Source: Streptomyces sp. SCUT-3 (GTDB taxonomy: Bacteria; Actinomycetota; Actinomycetes; Streptomycetales; Streptomycetaceae). From it: 64,000 nt of DNA. The position numbers and the translations under genes are program-made. Under the pieces are notes generated by a model that was given only the letters and a program-made list of their open reading frames with translations, ran no database searches and had not been told where the DNA came from. Where the stretch lies: contig NZ_CP046907.1 of the NCBI RefSeq assembly GCF_014083985.1, positions 5,156,501 through 5,220,500 on the forward strand, given 5' to 3'. Below are positions 8,611 to 19,300 of this stretch, one piece after another; within the stretch, counting starts at the first letter, position 1; each line of letters opens with the position of its first letter.

Positions 8611-9719
8611 GGGACGTCCCGCCCGGCCCGTCGCCCGCCTCCGGCCCGCCGCCCGCCCCGGGCACGTCGGACGTCCCCGGCACGTCGGATGCCGCGGATG
8701 CCGCGCGCACGGCCCCCGGCGACGGCCGCACCGGGGTCGTGGTGATCACCCGCGACCGCAGGGAGCGCCTGCTGCACACCCTGGAGCGGTTGACCGCCCT
8801 GCCGGAGCGGCCGCCGGTGGTCGTGGTGGACAACGCCTCCTCGGACGGCACCGCGCGGGCGGTGCGCGAGCGGTTCCCGCAGGCGCGGCTGCTGACCCCG
8901 GGCCGCAACCTGGGCGCGGTCGGCCGCAACCTCGCCGCCCGCGTGACCACCACCCCCTACCTGGCCTTCTGCGACGACGACTCGTGGTGGGAGCCGGGGG
9001 CCCTGGCCGGCGCCGCCGACCTGCTCGACGCGCACCGGCAGGTCGCAGCCGTCACCGCGCGCATCCTCGTCCACCCCGTTCCGCATGCGCCCCAGGACCC
9101 GCATGAGCCGCAGGACCCGCATGCGCCCCAGGACCCGCATGAGCCGCAGGACCCGTACGCGCCGCCGGGCGCGGTGGCGCAGGGCGACCCCTACGAGGAC
9201 CCGGTCGTCCCCGAACTGCGGCACTCCCCGCTGCCCGCCCCCGACTGGCTGCCGGGACCGGCGCTCGGCTCGTTCCTGGCGGCGGCCACCGTGCTGCGCA
9301 CCGACGCCTTCCGGGAGGCCGACGGCTTCTCCCCGCGGCTGTGGCTCGGCGGGGAGGAGGAACTGCTCGCCGCAGACCTCGCCGCGTCCGGCTGGTGGCT
9401 GGTGCACGCCGACAACCTGACGGTCCACCACCGCCCCGCCCCCCGCAGGGACTCCACGCTGCGGCGGCGCCACGGCATCCGCAACACCCTGTGGTTCGGC
9501 TGGCTGCGCCGCCCGGCGCCCGCCGCCGTGCGCCGCACCGTGCGGCTGGCCGCCTCGGTGCCGCGCGACACCGTCTCGGCCCGGGCCTTCGCCGAGGCGC
9601 TGGCCGGGCTGCCGTGGGTGCTGCGGGAACGGCGGCCGCTGCCCGCGGAGGTGGAGGAGCGGTTCCGGCTGCTGGAGGAGGCGCAGAACGCCTCGACCGC
9701 CCGGCGCTATGTCGGCTGA
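8607..9719 (+). CDS. Glycosyltransferase family 2
   Basis: GT-A glycosyltransferase of 370 residues, full length. Recognisable elements are GVVVITRDRRERLLHTLERL, VVVDNASSDGTA, GRNLGAVGRN, the metal-site FCDDDSWWEPGA, and the late GGEEELLAADLAASGW and HHRPAPRRD blocks. ATG 8607 overlaps the stop of the upstream remnant. The first ~40 residues are Pro/Gly/Ser-rich. Between the two halves of the catalytic domain is an inserted HAPQDPHEPQDP sequence present in two exact copies (see repeat). Sugar donor and acceptor unknown. Confidence 0.82.
   Translation: MRDVPPGPSPASGPPPAPGTSDVPGTSDAADAARTAPGDGRTGVVVITRDRRERLLHTLERLTALPERPPVVVVDNASSDGTARAVRERFPQARLLTPGRNLGAVGRNLAARVTTTPYLAFCDDDSWWEPGALAGAADLLDAHRQVAAVTARILVHPVPHAPQDPHEPQDPHAPQDPHEPQDPYAPPGAVAQGDPYEDPVVPELRHSPLPAPDWLPGPALGSFLAAATVLRTDAFREADGFSPRLWLGGEEELLAADLAASGWWLVHADNLTVHHRPAPRRDSTLRRRHGIRNTLWFGWLRRPAPAAVRRTVRLAASVPRDTVSARAFAEALAGLPWVLRERRPLPAEVEERFRLLEEAQNASTARRYVG
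9084..9155 (+). repeat. Two exact 36-bp tandem copies inside the GT2 gene
   Basis: Positions 9084-9119 and 9120-9155 are identical and keep the frame, each encoding HAPQDPHEPQDP; the unit itself is two 18-bp half-copies differing at one codon (Ala/Glu). It adds a Pro/Gln/Asp-rich loop at residues 160-183. Copy number probably varies between strains by slippage. Confidence 0.9.
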
Positions 9720-9787
9720 CGCCGCCCGGCTGCCCCTGGACACGCGCCTGGACACCCGCGACCGGCCCCTGCCCGCCACCCCCCGGC

Positions 9788-9868
9788 CAGTTGCACGCGG
9801 TGCTCTCCCGGCTGGACGCGGTGGTCAACACCCGGCTGCACGGGACGGTGCTGGCCCTGCGGGCGTCA
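9788..9868 (+). pseudogene. Remnant of a polysaccharide pyruvyl transferase
   Basis: Directly after the GT2 gene, one frame reads QLHAVLSRLDAVVNTRLHGT followed by VLALRA. This matches the most conserved block of polysaccharide pyruvyl transferases (the xDxxxxxRLHxxxLAL motif of Pfam PF04230). It has no start, and it is cut at about 9866 where the 3' end of the convergent gene begins. Upstream of 9788 nothing convincing remains of the N-terminal part. It marks a second deletion edge of the glycan locus. Identification rests on about 26 residues. Confidence 0.6.
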
Positions 9869-10924
9869 GTCCGCCGGTCCCTCCGGCTCCTCGAGGCCCC
9901 AGCCGGAGCGGTAGGCGGCCCAGTCCTCCGCGGTGGCCTCGAAGTCGACGTACAGGGCGACACCGAACCGGCGGCGCTCCGGGTCGTGCCGGTCCAGGCC
10001 GAGCCGGACGCCGCGCATCGCGGCGGCCACCGTCTCGGCGGACTCCCAGTGGGCGACGGTGTCGCTGCTGTGGAAGGCGGGCGCGCCCATCAGCAGGTCG
10101 GTGTCCTCCGGCGTGGCCTCCAGGGCCAGTTCGGTCTGCCGGGCGACGTACCCGCCGTACAGGGACTCCAGCGGCGTCCAGGTGTCGTACGACATCACCG
10201 CGATCTGGTCGACCCGGCGGGCGACCTCGCCGAAGTACTCCCGCGACCACCACTTGGTCTCGTCGCCGGTGAAGGCCCCGGCCACGGCGTGCATGCCGGG
10301 GAACGGGTCGATCTGGTGGGCGGCCACCGACAGGGGGGCGCCGCGCCGGGAGGTGGCGCGGTGCACGTCGTCCAGCAGGGCGAGGAAGTGCCGGTCCCCG
10401 GAGCGCATCGGCTCCAGGTCGAAGTGGACGCCGTCGAAGCCGGCGTCCAGCACCTGTTCCGCGCTGCGCGCGACGTTCCTCCGCGCGGTCCCGGACGGCA
10501 GCCGCAGGCCCGTGGAGCCGTTGTGGCTCAGCACCTGGCCCAGCCACGCCTGCACCCGCACCCCGGGCAGCTCGCGGTGCACGGCCTCCACCAGCCACGC
10601 CGCGCGCGGGTACAGCTTCCGGTCCAGGGTTCCGTCGAACTCCAGGGGGCCCGTGTGCACGTACAGGTCCTTGACGCCGGTGCCGCGCACCCGCTTTGCC
10701 AGTGCGGCCAGGTCCGTTCCGTCGCGGCGGCCGTCCACCCAGGCGTGGCCCAGCCACACGGCGTCCTGGCCGCGGGTGCGGGCCTGCGGCGACGGATCGC
10801 CCCGGTAGGCCAGCCGCAGCGCGGCGGCCCCCGCCGCGGGCGGCAGCACCAGCAGGGCCACCAGGATCAGGACCGTCCACCGCACCGCACGGCGGCCGGG
10901 CCGCCCCATCCCCCGAATACGCAT
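9866..10924 (-). CDS. Membrane-anchored GH18-like TIM-barrel protein
   Basis: 352 residues from ATG 10924 (GTG 10930 also possible). A short basic N-terminus and a hydrophobic segment at about 13-33 (VLILVALLVLPPAAG) form a signal anchor, so the domain should lie outside the membrane. The body resembles glycoside hydrolase 18-type barrels: FDGVHFDLEPM occupies the place of the DxxDxDxE catalytic strand with Glu retained, and DQIAVMSYDTWTP matches the late MxYD strand. Substrate unknown; it could bind rather than cleave glycan. It converges on the glycan locus and stands alone as a transcription unit. Confidence 0.6.
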   Translation of the reverse strand: MRIRGMGRPGRRAVRWTVLILVALLVLPPAAGAAALRLAYRGDPSPQARTRGQDAVWLGHAWVDGRRDGTDLAALAKRVRGTGVKDLYVHTGPLEFDGTLDRKLYPRAAWLVEAVHRELPGVRVQAWLGQVLSHNGSTGLRLPSGTARRNVARSAEQVLDAGFDGVHFDLEPMRSGDRHFLALLDDVHRATSRRGAPLSVAAHQIDPFPGMHAVAGAFTGDETKWWSREYFGEVARRVDQIAVMSYDTWTPLESLYGGYVARQTELALEATPEDTDLLMGAPAFHSSDTVAHWESAETVAAAMRGVRLGLDRHDPERRRFGVALYVDFEATAEDWAAYRSGWGLEEPEGPAD

Positions 10925-11061
10925 TCGCACAGCCTGCCAGAAACCGCCGCCGCACGGGCGGCGGCCGGTGCGGAGGACGGCCGGGACCGCGGCCGGAGCG
11001 TGCCGGGCGGGGCCGGGCAGGGCCCGCCCGGCCCCGCCCGGCACGGCTGCCGGACGTGCCG

Positions 11062-12669
11062 TCAGGCGCGCTTCGCCAGCAGCGCCTCGACCCTGCTCCG
11101 GACCTCGGCGGTGTCCAGGCCGCGCACGGTCAGGGTGGTGCGCCGCCGCAGCACGTCCTCGGCGGTGGCGGCCCACTCGTGGTCGCGGGCGTAGACGACC
11201 TGTGCCCAGATCTCCGGGCCGTCGGGGTGGATCCTCTCGCCCAGTGCGGGGTCCTCGTTGACCAGGCGGGCGATGTCGAAGGACAGGGCGCCGTAGTGGG
11301 TGGCCAGGTGGCGGGCGGTCAGCGGGTCCATCCGGCTGCCCGGGTCGTGGTCCACCAGCAGGCGGTGCGCCACCGCGTTGGGGCTGGCTATCCCCGGCAG
11401 CGGCACCCGCCGCGGCAGGCGGTCCAGCGGCTCCATGTCCTCGGCCAGCGCCCGGCCGGGCAGCCCGGCCAGCTTGGCCATGACGGTGCGGCCGATGTGC
11501 CGGTAGGTGGTCCACTTGCCGCCGGCCACCGACAGCATCCCGCCGCGGCCCTCGGTGACGACCGTCTCGCGCTTGGCCGACGCCGTGTCACCGGGCCCGC
11601 CGGGCAGTACGCGCAGCCCGGCGAAGGCGTAGGTGATCAGGTCCCGGGACAGGTGCTCGTCCCGCACGGAGAACGCGGCCTCGTCCAGGATCTGGGCGAT
11701 GTCGGCCTCGGTGGCCCGCACGTCCGCCGGGTCGCCGGTGTACTCCTCGTCGGTGGTGCCGAGCAGGAGCTGGTCCTCCCAGGGCAGGGCGAAGGTGATC
11801 CGGTACTTGTCGATCGGGGTGGCCATGGCGGCCTTCCACGGCGCCTTGCGCCGCAGCACCACGTGGGCGCCCTTGGACAGCCGGATGCTGGGGGCCGCGC
11901 CCGGGTCCTCCATGGCGCGCAGGTGGTCCACCCACGGGCCGGTGGCGTTGAGCACCAGGCGGGCGTCGACGCCGAACTCCGTGCCGTCGAGCCGGTCCTT
12001 CAGGTCCGCGCCGGTGACCCGTCCGCCGGTGGTGCGCAGGCCGGTGACCTCGGCGTGGTTGAGCACGACCGCGCCGGACTCCACCGCCGCGCGCACCGTC
12101 ATCACGGCCACCCGGCTGTCGTTCATCTGGTGGTCGCCGTAGACGGCAACCGCCTTGAGGTTCTCGGTGCGCAGCGCCGGGTTGTCGGCCGCGGCCCTCG
12201 CCGGGCTGATCACCCGGCCGACGCCGTCGCCGAAGGCGGACAGCATCGAGTAGGCGAAGACGCCGGCGCCGAGCTTGGCCGCGCCGTGCGGGCCGCCCCG
12301 GTAGACCGGCAGGTAGAACGTGAGGGGGTTGACCAGGTGCGGGGCCACGTCCTTGGCCAGCACCCGGCGCTCGTGGTGGTTCTCGGCGACCAGCTTGACC
12401 GCGCCGGTCTGCAGGTAGCGCAGGCCGCCGTGGACGAGCTTGGAGGACGCCGACGAGGTGGCGCCGGCGAAGTCGCCGGCGTCGACCATCGCGACCCGCA
12501 GCCCCGACTGGGCGGCATGCCAGGCGACCGAGGTGCCCAGGATGCCGCCGCCGACGACCAGCAGGTCGAAGGTGCCGTGGCTCAGCAGATCCCGTGTCTC
12601 CGAGCGGCTCGGGTTGAGGCCGCCGGTCGGGTGCGCCCCGAGGGTCGGGGCGCTCTGCGGAGTTGACAT
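11062..12669 (-). CDS. glpD: Glycerol-3-phosphate dehydrogenase (FAD, respiratory)
   Basis: Oxidises sn-glycerol 3-phosphate to dihydroxyacetone phosphate and passes electrons to the quinone pool at the membrane face. The 535-residue protein has the FAD-binding LLVVGGGILGTSVAWHA, SSASSKLVHGGLRYLQ, the substrate-side LLLGTTDEEY and LSVAGGKWTTYR, and a C-terminal helical cap domain (about 400-535). ATG 12669 lies two bases beyond the glpK stop, so the pair is one transcript. Last gene of the glpF-glpK-glpD operon, which is expected to be controlled by gylR. Confidence 0.96.
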   Translation of the reverse strand: MSTPQSAPTLGAHPTGGLNPSRSETRDLLSHGTFDLLVVGGGILGTSVAWHAAQSGLRVAMVDAGDFAGATSSASSKLVHGGLRYLQTGAVKLVAENHHERRVLAKDVAPHLVNPLTFYLPVYRGGPHGAAKLGAGVFAYSMLSAFGDGVGRVISPARAAADNPALRTENLKAVAVYGDHQMNDSRVAVMTVRAAVESGAVVLNHAEVTGLRTTGGRVTGADLKDRLDGTEFGVDARLVLNATGPWVDHLRAMEDPGAAPSIRLSKGAHVVLRRKAPWKAAMATPIDKYRITFALPWEDQLLLGTTDEEYTGDPADVRATEADIAQILDEAAFSVRDEHLSRDLITYAFAGLRVLPGGPGDTASAKRETVVTEGRGGMLSVAGGKWTTYRHIGRTVMAKLAGLPGRALAEDMEPLDRLPRRVPLPGIASPNAVAHRLLVDHDPGSRMDPLTARHLATHYGALSFDIARLVNEDPALGERIHPDGPEIWAQVVYARDHEWAATAEDVLRRRTTLTVRGLDTAEVRSRVEALLAKRA

Positions 12670-12671
12670 GT

Positions 12672-14207
<1,536 letters not shown>

Positions 14208-14293
14208 GGGTCTCTCCCGGTGTCCGGTGTCCGGTGGTGGCTGGGGTGCTGGGGGTGCGGTGCCGCCGTCGGCGGGCTCCCCGCGGGGTGTGC

Positions 14294-15094
14294 TCAGGCG
14301 AACGCGAGGTGGTAGATGCCTCCCGCGAGGAGGCCGCCGACCAGCGGGCCGGCCACCGGTATCCAGGCGTACCCCCAGTCGGATCCGCCCTTGTTGGGCA
14401 GCGGCAGCAGGGCGTGCACGATGCGCGGGCCGAGGTCGCGGGCCGGGTTGATGGCGTACCCGGTGGGGCCGCCCAGGCTCAGGCCGATGCCGACGACGAC
14501 GAGGGCGGTGATCAGCACCCCGGTGCCGGACAGGCCCAGGCCCTTGGTCATGCCCTGGGTGAGGACGGCCAGGACCAGCACGGTGGTGCCGATGACCTCG
14601 GTCAGCAGGTTCTGGACCGGGTTGCGCACCTCGGGGCCGGTGGAGAAGATCCCGAGCACCGGGCCGCCGGGGGTCCGCCCGTGGCGCACGGCGTCCGCGG
14701 TGGTGACCGGGCCCTCGGGGTCGGCGTGCGCCGCGACGGTCTCCGGGTCGGTCAGGTGGGCCTTGAACTGGCCGAGGTAGGCGACCCACACCAGGGCGGC
14801 GCCGAGCATCGCGCCGATCAGCTGGCCGGCGAAGTAGACCGGCACCTGCCCCCAGTCCCCGGACTGGACCGCCACGCCGACGGTGACGGCCGGGTTGAGG
14901 TGGGCCCCGGACACTCCCAGGGATATGTAGGCGGCGGTCAACACCGCGAATCCCCAGCCGAACGTGATGGCGAGCCAGCCGGCGCCCTGGGCCTTGGAGC
15001 GTTTGAGGGTGACGGCCGCGCAGACGCCGCCTCCGAGCAGGATGAGAACGGCGGTCCCGATGATCTCACCGATGAGGATGTTGCCGTTGGTCAC
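14294..15094 (-). CDS. glpF: Glycerol facilitator, MIP/aquaporin family
   Basis: Six-helix channel for glycerol uptake in the cytoplasmic membrane. Both half-helix NPA motifs are present (AHLNPAVTV and [10 protein letters not shown]); the Asp after the second NPAR is the aquaglyceroporin marker. 266 residues. GTG 15094 is preceded by AAAGGAG at five bases, which decides it over longer in-frame extensions. First gene of the operon; the promoter region upstream holds a palindrome also found before gylR. Confidence 0.94.
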   Translation of the reverse strand: MTNGNILIGEIIGTAVLILLGGGVCAAVTLKRSKAQGAGWLAITFGWGFAVLTAAYISLGVSGAHLNPAVTVGVAVQSGDWGQVPVYFAGQLIGAMLGAALVWVAYLGQFKAHLTDPETVAAHADPEGPVTTADAVRHGRTPGGPVLGIFSTGPEVRNPVQNLLTEVIGTTVLVLAVLTQGMTKGLGLSGTGVLITALVVVGIGLSLGGPTGYAINPARDLGPRIVHALLPLPNKGGSDWGYAWIPVAGPLVGGLLAGGIYHLAFA

Positions 15095-15153
15095 CGCGAC
15101 TCCTTTGTCCTTGCCGCTGGGACGTCGGCCGGGTCCCGTTCGGGCCGCCGTCC

Positions 15154-15195
15154 AGGATAGCGGACAGTGTCGTAGAGCGTTCGACAATGCCGAAC
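15154..15195 (-). promoter_or_regulatory. glpF promoter with probable GylR operator
   Basis: On the minus strand a TATCCT -10 (15159-15154) is preceded by the palindrome GTTCGACAATGCCGAAC (plus-strand 15179-15195), whose half-sites GTTCGRCA are inverted copies. The palindrome covers the -35 position, as expected for a repressor site. A 14-of-17 match lies in front of gylR. Assignment to GylR is inferred from position and duplication. Confidence 0.6.
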
Positions 15196-15266
15196 GGTGG
15201 ACGGCAGTTTTCTCCCCGGCGCCGACCCCGTCAAGGCTTCGGGCCGGACGATCTGCGCTGTTCCTG

Positions 15267-16031
15267 TCAGAAGCGGGTGGCACCCAGGTCGCGGGAGACG
15301 GCCCGGGCGGCGTCGCGCACGGCGGCCACCAGCCCCGGCCGGATCTCGCCGTCGAGACATACCCGCTCCACCGCCCCCGTCACACCGACCGCGCCCACCG
15401 GCATCCGCCGGCGGTCGTGCACCGGTGCGGCCACCGAGGCCACGCCCTCCCAGGTCTCCTCCAGGTCCGACCCCCAGCCGCGGGCCCGGGTCAGCTGCAG
15501 GACCTTCTCGAACTCCCCGGCGTCGGTGACGGTGCGGTCGGTGAAGGCGGTGCGCTCCGCCTCCAGCGCCTCGCTGTGCGCCACCGGGTCGTAGGCGGCC
15601 AGCACCTTGCCCAGCGCGCTGCTGTGCAGCGGGTGCATGGCCCCCACCTCCAGGACCTGCCGGCTGTCGTCCGGCCGGAAGACGTGGTGCACGATCAGCA
15701 CGCCGTGCTGGTGCAGCACGCCCAGGTACACGCTCTCCCCGCTGGAGCGGGCCAGGTCGTCCGTCCACACCAGCGCCCGGGCGCGCAGCTCGTGCACGTC
15801 CAGGTAGCTGTTGCCCAGCCGCAGCAGCTCGGCCCCCAGCTGGTAGCGGCCCGAGGCGGGGTCCTGCTCGACGAAGCCCTCCTGCTGCAGGGTGCGCAGG
15901 ATGCCGTGCGCCGTCCCCTTGGCCAGTCCCAGGGTGGAGGCCACGTCCGACAGCCCCAGCCGCCGCTCGCCCCCGGCGAGCAGCCGCAGGATCGCTGCCG
16001 CGCGCTCCAGCGACTGGATGGGTCCGGGCAT
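15267..16031 (-). CDS. gylR: IclR-family regulator of the glycerol operon
   Basis: 254 residues, the length of Streptomyces GylR. N-terminal winged helix ([37 protein letters not shown]) and C-terminal IclR effector domain ([45 protein letters not shown]). ATG 16031 has GGAGGTG at five bases. It is known in S. coelicolor as the repressor of the gyl operon, relieved by glycerol or glycerol 3-phosphate; here it sits just upstream of glpF on the same strand, with sites at both promoters, suggesting autoregulation. Confidence 0.93.
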   Translation of the reverse strand: MPGPIQSLERAAAILRLLAGGERRLGLSDVASTLGLAKGTAHGILRTLQQEGFVEQDPASGRYQLGAELLRLGNSYLDVHELRARALVWTDDLARSSGESVYLGVLHQHGVLIVHHVFRPDDSRQVLEVGAMHPLHSSALGKVLAAYDPVAHSEALEAERTAFTDRTVTDAGEFEKVLQLTRARGWGSDLEETWEGVASVAAPVHDRRRMPVGAVGVTGAVERVCLDGEIRPGLVAAVRDAARAVSRDLGATRF

Positions 16032-16051
16032 CGTGCACCTCCGCGGCCGAC

Positions 16052-16088
16052 GGTCGGCAATGCTGAACGCCATGGGGCGATGCCGACC
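16052..16088. promoter_or_regulatory. Second probable GylR operator, upstream of gylR
   Basis: GGTCGGCAATGCTGAAC (16052-16068) matches the glpF palindrome at 14 of 17 positions. A further half-site TGCCGACC begins exactly 20 bases after TGCTGAAC, two helical turns away. Position 21 bases behind the gylR start fits autorepression. Confidence 0.5.
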
Positions 16089-16254
16089 GGATGGTTGTGC
16101 CACGAGTGTGCCAAGAAGCGGGGCCGCCGTGCACCTCGCCCCGCCCCGGTCCGGCCGTGTCCCGCACCCGGTGCCCGCCCCCGCACCGCCCCCGCGCCGC
16201 GCCCGGCACCGTCCCAATGCGTGGAACCCCCTCGGGCTCCTCCGGCCCTGCCTA

Positions 16255-16260
16255 TAGCCT
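16255..16260 (+). promoter_or_regulatory. Possible metH -10 element
   Basis: TAGCCT within CTATAGCCTGG, about 69 bases before metH ATG, in a 297-base divergent interval with gylR. A short G+C hairpin (CCGGG...CCCGG) follows in the leader. No cobalamin or SAM riboswitch core was recognised. Confidence 0.35.
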
Positions 16261-16328
16261 GGCCGGGTGCGCGCCCGGTGCCACGAGGTGCGCAAAGCCG
16301 ACAGCCGTCGCACTCAGGGAGTACTTCC

Positions 16329-19300
16329 ATGGCCTCGCCTTCCCCCCAGCCCGCCGCCGCAGCGAACCCCGGCCGACCGCAGGACACCGCCCGCCGGGAG
16401 CGGGCCGACGCACTCCGGGAGGCCCTGGCCTCCCGCGTGGTGGTGGCCGACGGGGCGATGGGCACGATGCTGCAGGCGGCCGACCCCTCGCTGGAGGACT
16501 TCCAGCAGCTGGAGGGCTGCAACGAGGTGCTGAACGCGACCCGGCCGGACATCGTGCGGTCGGTGCACGAGGCGTACTTCGCGGTCGGCGTGGACTGCGT
16601 GGAGACCAACACCTTCGGGGCGAACCTGGCCGCGCTGGGGGAGTACGGGATCGCGGACCGGATCTTCGAACTGTCCGAGGCGGGCGCGCGGATCGCGCGG
16701 GAGGTCGCGGACGAGCACACCGCCGCCGACGGGCGGCAGCGGTGGGTGCTGGGCTCCATCGGCCCCGGCACCAAGCTGCCCACCCTGGGACACACCACCT
16801 ACGCCGCGCTGCGCGACGCCTACCGGAGCAACGCCGAGGGGCTGATCGCCGGCGGCGCGGACGCACTGCTGATCGAGACGACGCAGGACCTGCTGCAGAC
16901 CAAGGCGTCGGTGGTCGGGGCGAAGGCCGCGCTGGCGGACGCCGGGGCGGACCTGCCGGTCATCGTCTCCGTCACCGTGGAGACCACCGGCACGATGCTG
17001 CTCGGCTCGGAGATCGGCGCCGCGCTCACCGCGCTGGAGCCGCTGGGCATCGACATGATCGGGCTGAACTGCGCGACCGGCCCGGCGGAGATGAGCGAGC
17101 ACCTGCGGCACCTGTCCCGCCACGCGCGGACGGCGCTGTCGTGCATGCCCAACGCCGGGCTGCCGGTCCTGGGCAAGGACGGGGCGCACTACCCGCTGTC
17201 CCCGGCGGAGCTGGCGGACGCGCACGAGACGTTCGTGCGCGAGTTCGGGCTGAACCTGGTGGGCGGCTGCTGCGGCACCACCCCCGAGCACCTGCGGCAG
17301 GTGGTGGAGCGGGTCCGCGGCCTGGTGCCCGCCGAGCGCCGCCCGCGCCCCGAGCCGGGCGCGGCGTCGCTGTACCAGGCGGTGCCGTTCCGGCAGGACG
17401 CCTCCTACCTGGCGATCGGGGAGCGCACCAACGCCAACGGGTCGAAGAAGTTCCGCGAGGCCATGCTGGAGGGCCGCTGGGACGACTGCGTGGAGATCGC
17501 GAGGGAGCAGATCCGCGAGGGCGCGCACCTGCTGGACGTGTGCGTGGACTACGTCGGCCGCGACGGCGTGGCGGACATGGCCGAGCTGGCGGGGCGGCTG
17601 GCGACGGCCTCCACGCTGCCGGTGGTGCTGGACTCCACCGAGCCGGAGGTGATCCGGGCCGGCCTGGAGAAGCTGGGCGGCCGCGCGGTCATCAACTCCG
17701 TCAACTACGAGGACGGCGACGGCCCCGACTCGCGCTTCGCGCGGATCACCCGCCTGGCCGTCGAGCACGGCGCGGCGCTGATCGCGCTGACCATCGACGA
17801 GGACGGCCAGGCCCGCACCCCCGAGCACAAGGTCGCGGTCGCCGAGCGGCTGATCGCCGACCTCACCGGCAACTGGGGCATCGCCGAGTCCGACATCATC
17901 GTCGACTGCCTGACCTTCACCATCGCCACCGGCCAGGAGGAGTCCCGCAAGGACGGCCTGGCCACGATCGAGGCGATCCGCGAGCTCAAGCGCCGCCACC
18001 CGGACGTCCAGACCACGCTCGGGCTGTCCAACATCTCCTTCGGGCTGAACCCGGCCGCCCGGATCGTGCTCAACTCCGTCTTCCTCGACGAGTGCGTCAA
18101 GGCCGGCCTGGACTCGGCCATCGTCCACGCCGCGAAGATCCTGCCCATCGCACGCCTGGAGCCCGAGCACGTGGAGGTCGCCCTGGACCTGATCCACGAC
18201 CGCCGGTCCGAGGGCTACGACCCGCTGCAGCGGTTCCTGGAGCTGTTCGAGGGCGCCACCGCCAAGTCCCTCAGGGCCGGCAAGGCCGAGGAGCTGGCCG
18301 CCCTCCCGCTGGAGGAGCGGCTGAAGCGGCGGATCATCGACGGCGAGCGCAACGGCCTGGAGGCCGACCTGGACGCCGCACTGGCCGAGCGCCCGGCGCT
18401 GGAGATCGTCAACGAGGTCCTGCTGGAGGGCATGAAGGTCGTCGGCGAGCTGTTCGGCTCCGGGCAGATGCAGCTGCCGTTCGTGCTGCAGTCCGCCGAG
18501 GTGATGAAGACCGCGGTCGCCCACCTCGAGCCCCACATGGAGAAGACCGACGAGGACGGCAAGGGCACCATCGTGCTGGCCACCGTGCGCGGCGACGTGC
18601 ACGACATCGGCAAGAACCTGGTCGACATCATCCTGTCCAACAACGGCTACACCGTGGTCAATCTGGGCATCAAGCAGCCCGTCTCCGCGATCCTGGACGC
18701 CGCCGCCGAGCACCGGGCCGACGTGATCGGCATGTCCGGCCTGCTGGTGAAGTCCACCGTGATCATGAAGGAGAACCTCGAGGAGCTCAACGCCCGGGGC
18801 CTGGCCGCGGACTACCCGGTCATCCTCGGCGGCGCCGCCCTCACCCGCGCCTACGTCGAGCAGGACCTCCACGAGATCTACGCCGGCGAGGTCCGCTACG
18901 CCCGCGACGCCTTCGAGGGCCTGCGCCTGATGGACGCCCTCGTCGCCGTCAAGCGCGGCGTGCCCGGGGCGAAGCTGCCCGAGCTCAAGCAGCGCCGGGT
19001 CCCTGCCCGGGAGGGCGTGACGGCCGAGCCGGAGCCCCAGGAGGGCGTGCGCTCCGACGTCGCCACCGACAACCCCGTCCCCGCCCCGCCGTTCTGGGGC
19101 ACCCGGGTGGTCAAGGGCATCCCGCTCAGGGACTACGCCTCCTGGCTGGACGAGGACGCCCTGTTCAAGGGGCAGTGGGGCCTCAAGGCATCCCGCACCG
19201 GCGACGGCCCCGCCTACGAGGAGCTGGTCGCCACCGAGGGCCGCCCCCGGCTGCGCGGCTGGCTGGACCGCCTGCACACCGACGGGCTGCTGGAGGCCGC

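Noticed and set aside
16100-16328. Cobalamin or SAM riboswitch before metH
   Set aside because: No B12-box, SAM-aptamer core or long structured leader was recognised; the predicted leader is only about 60 bases.
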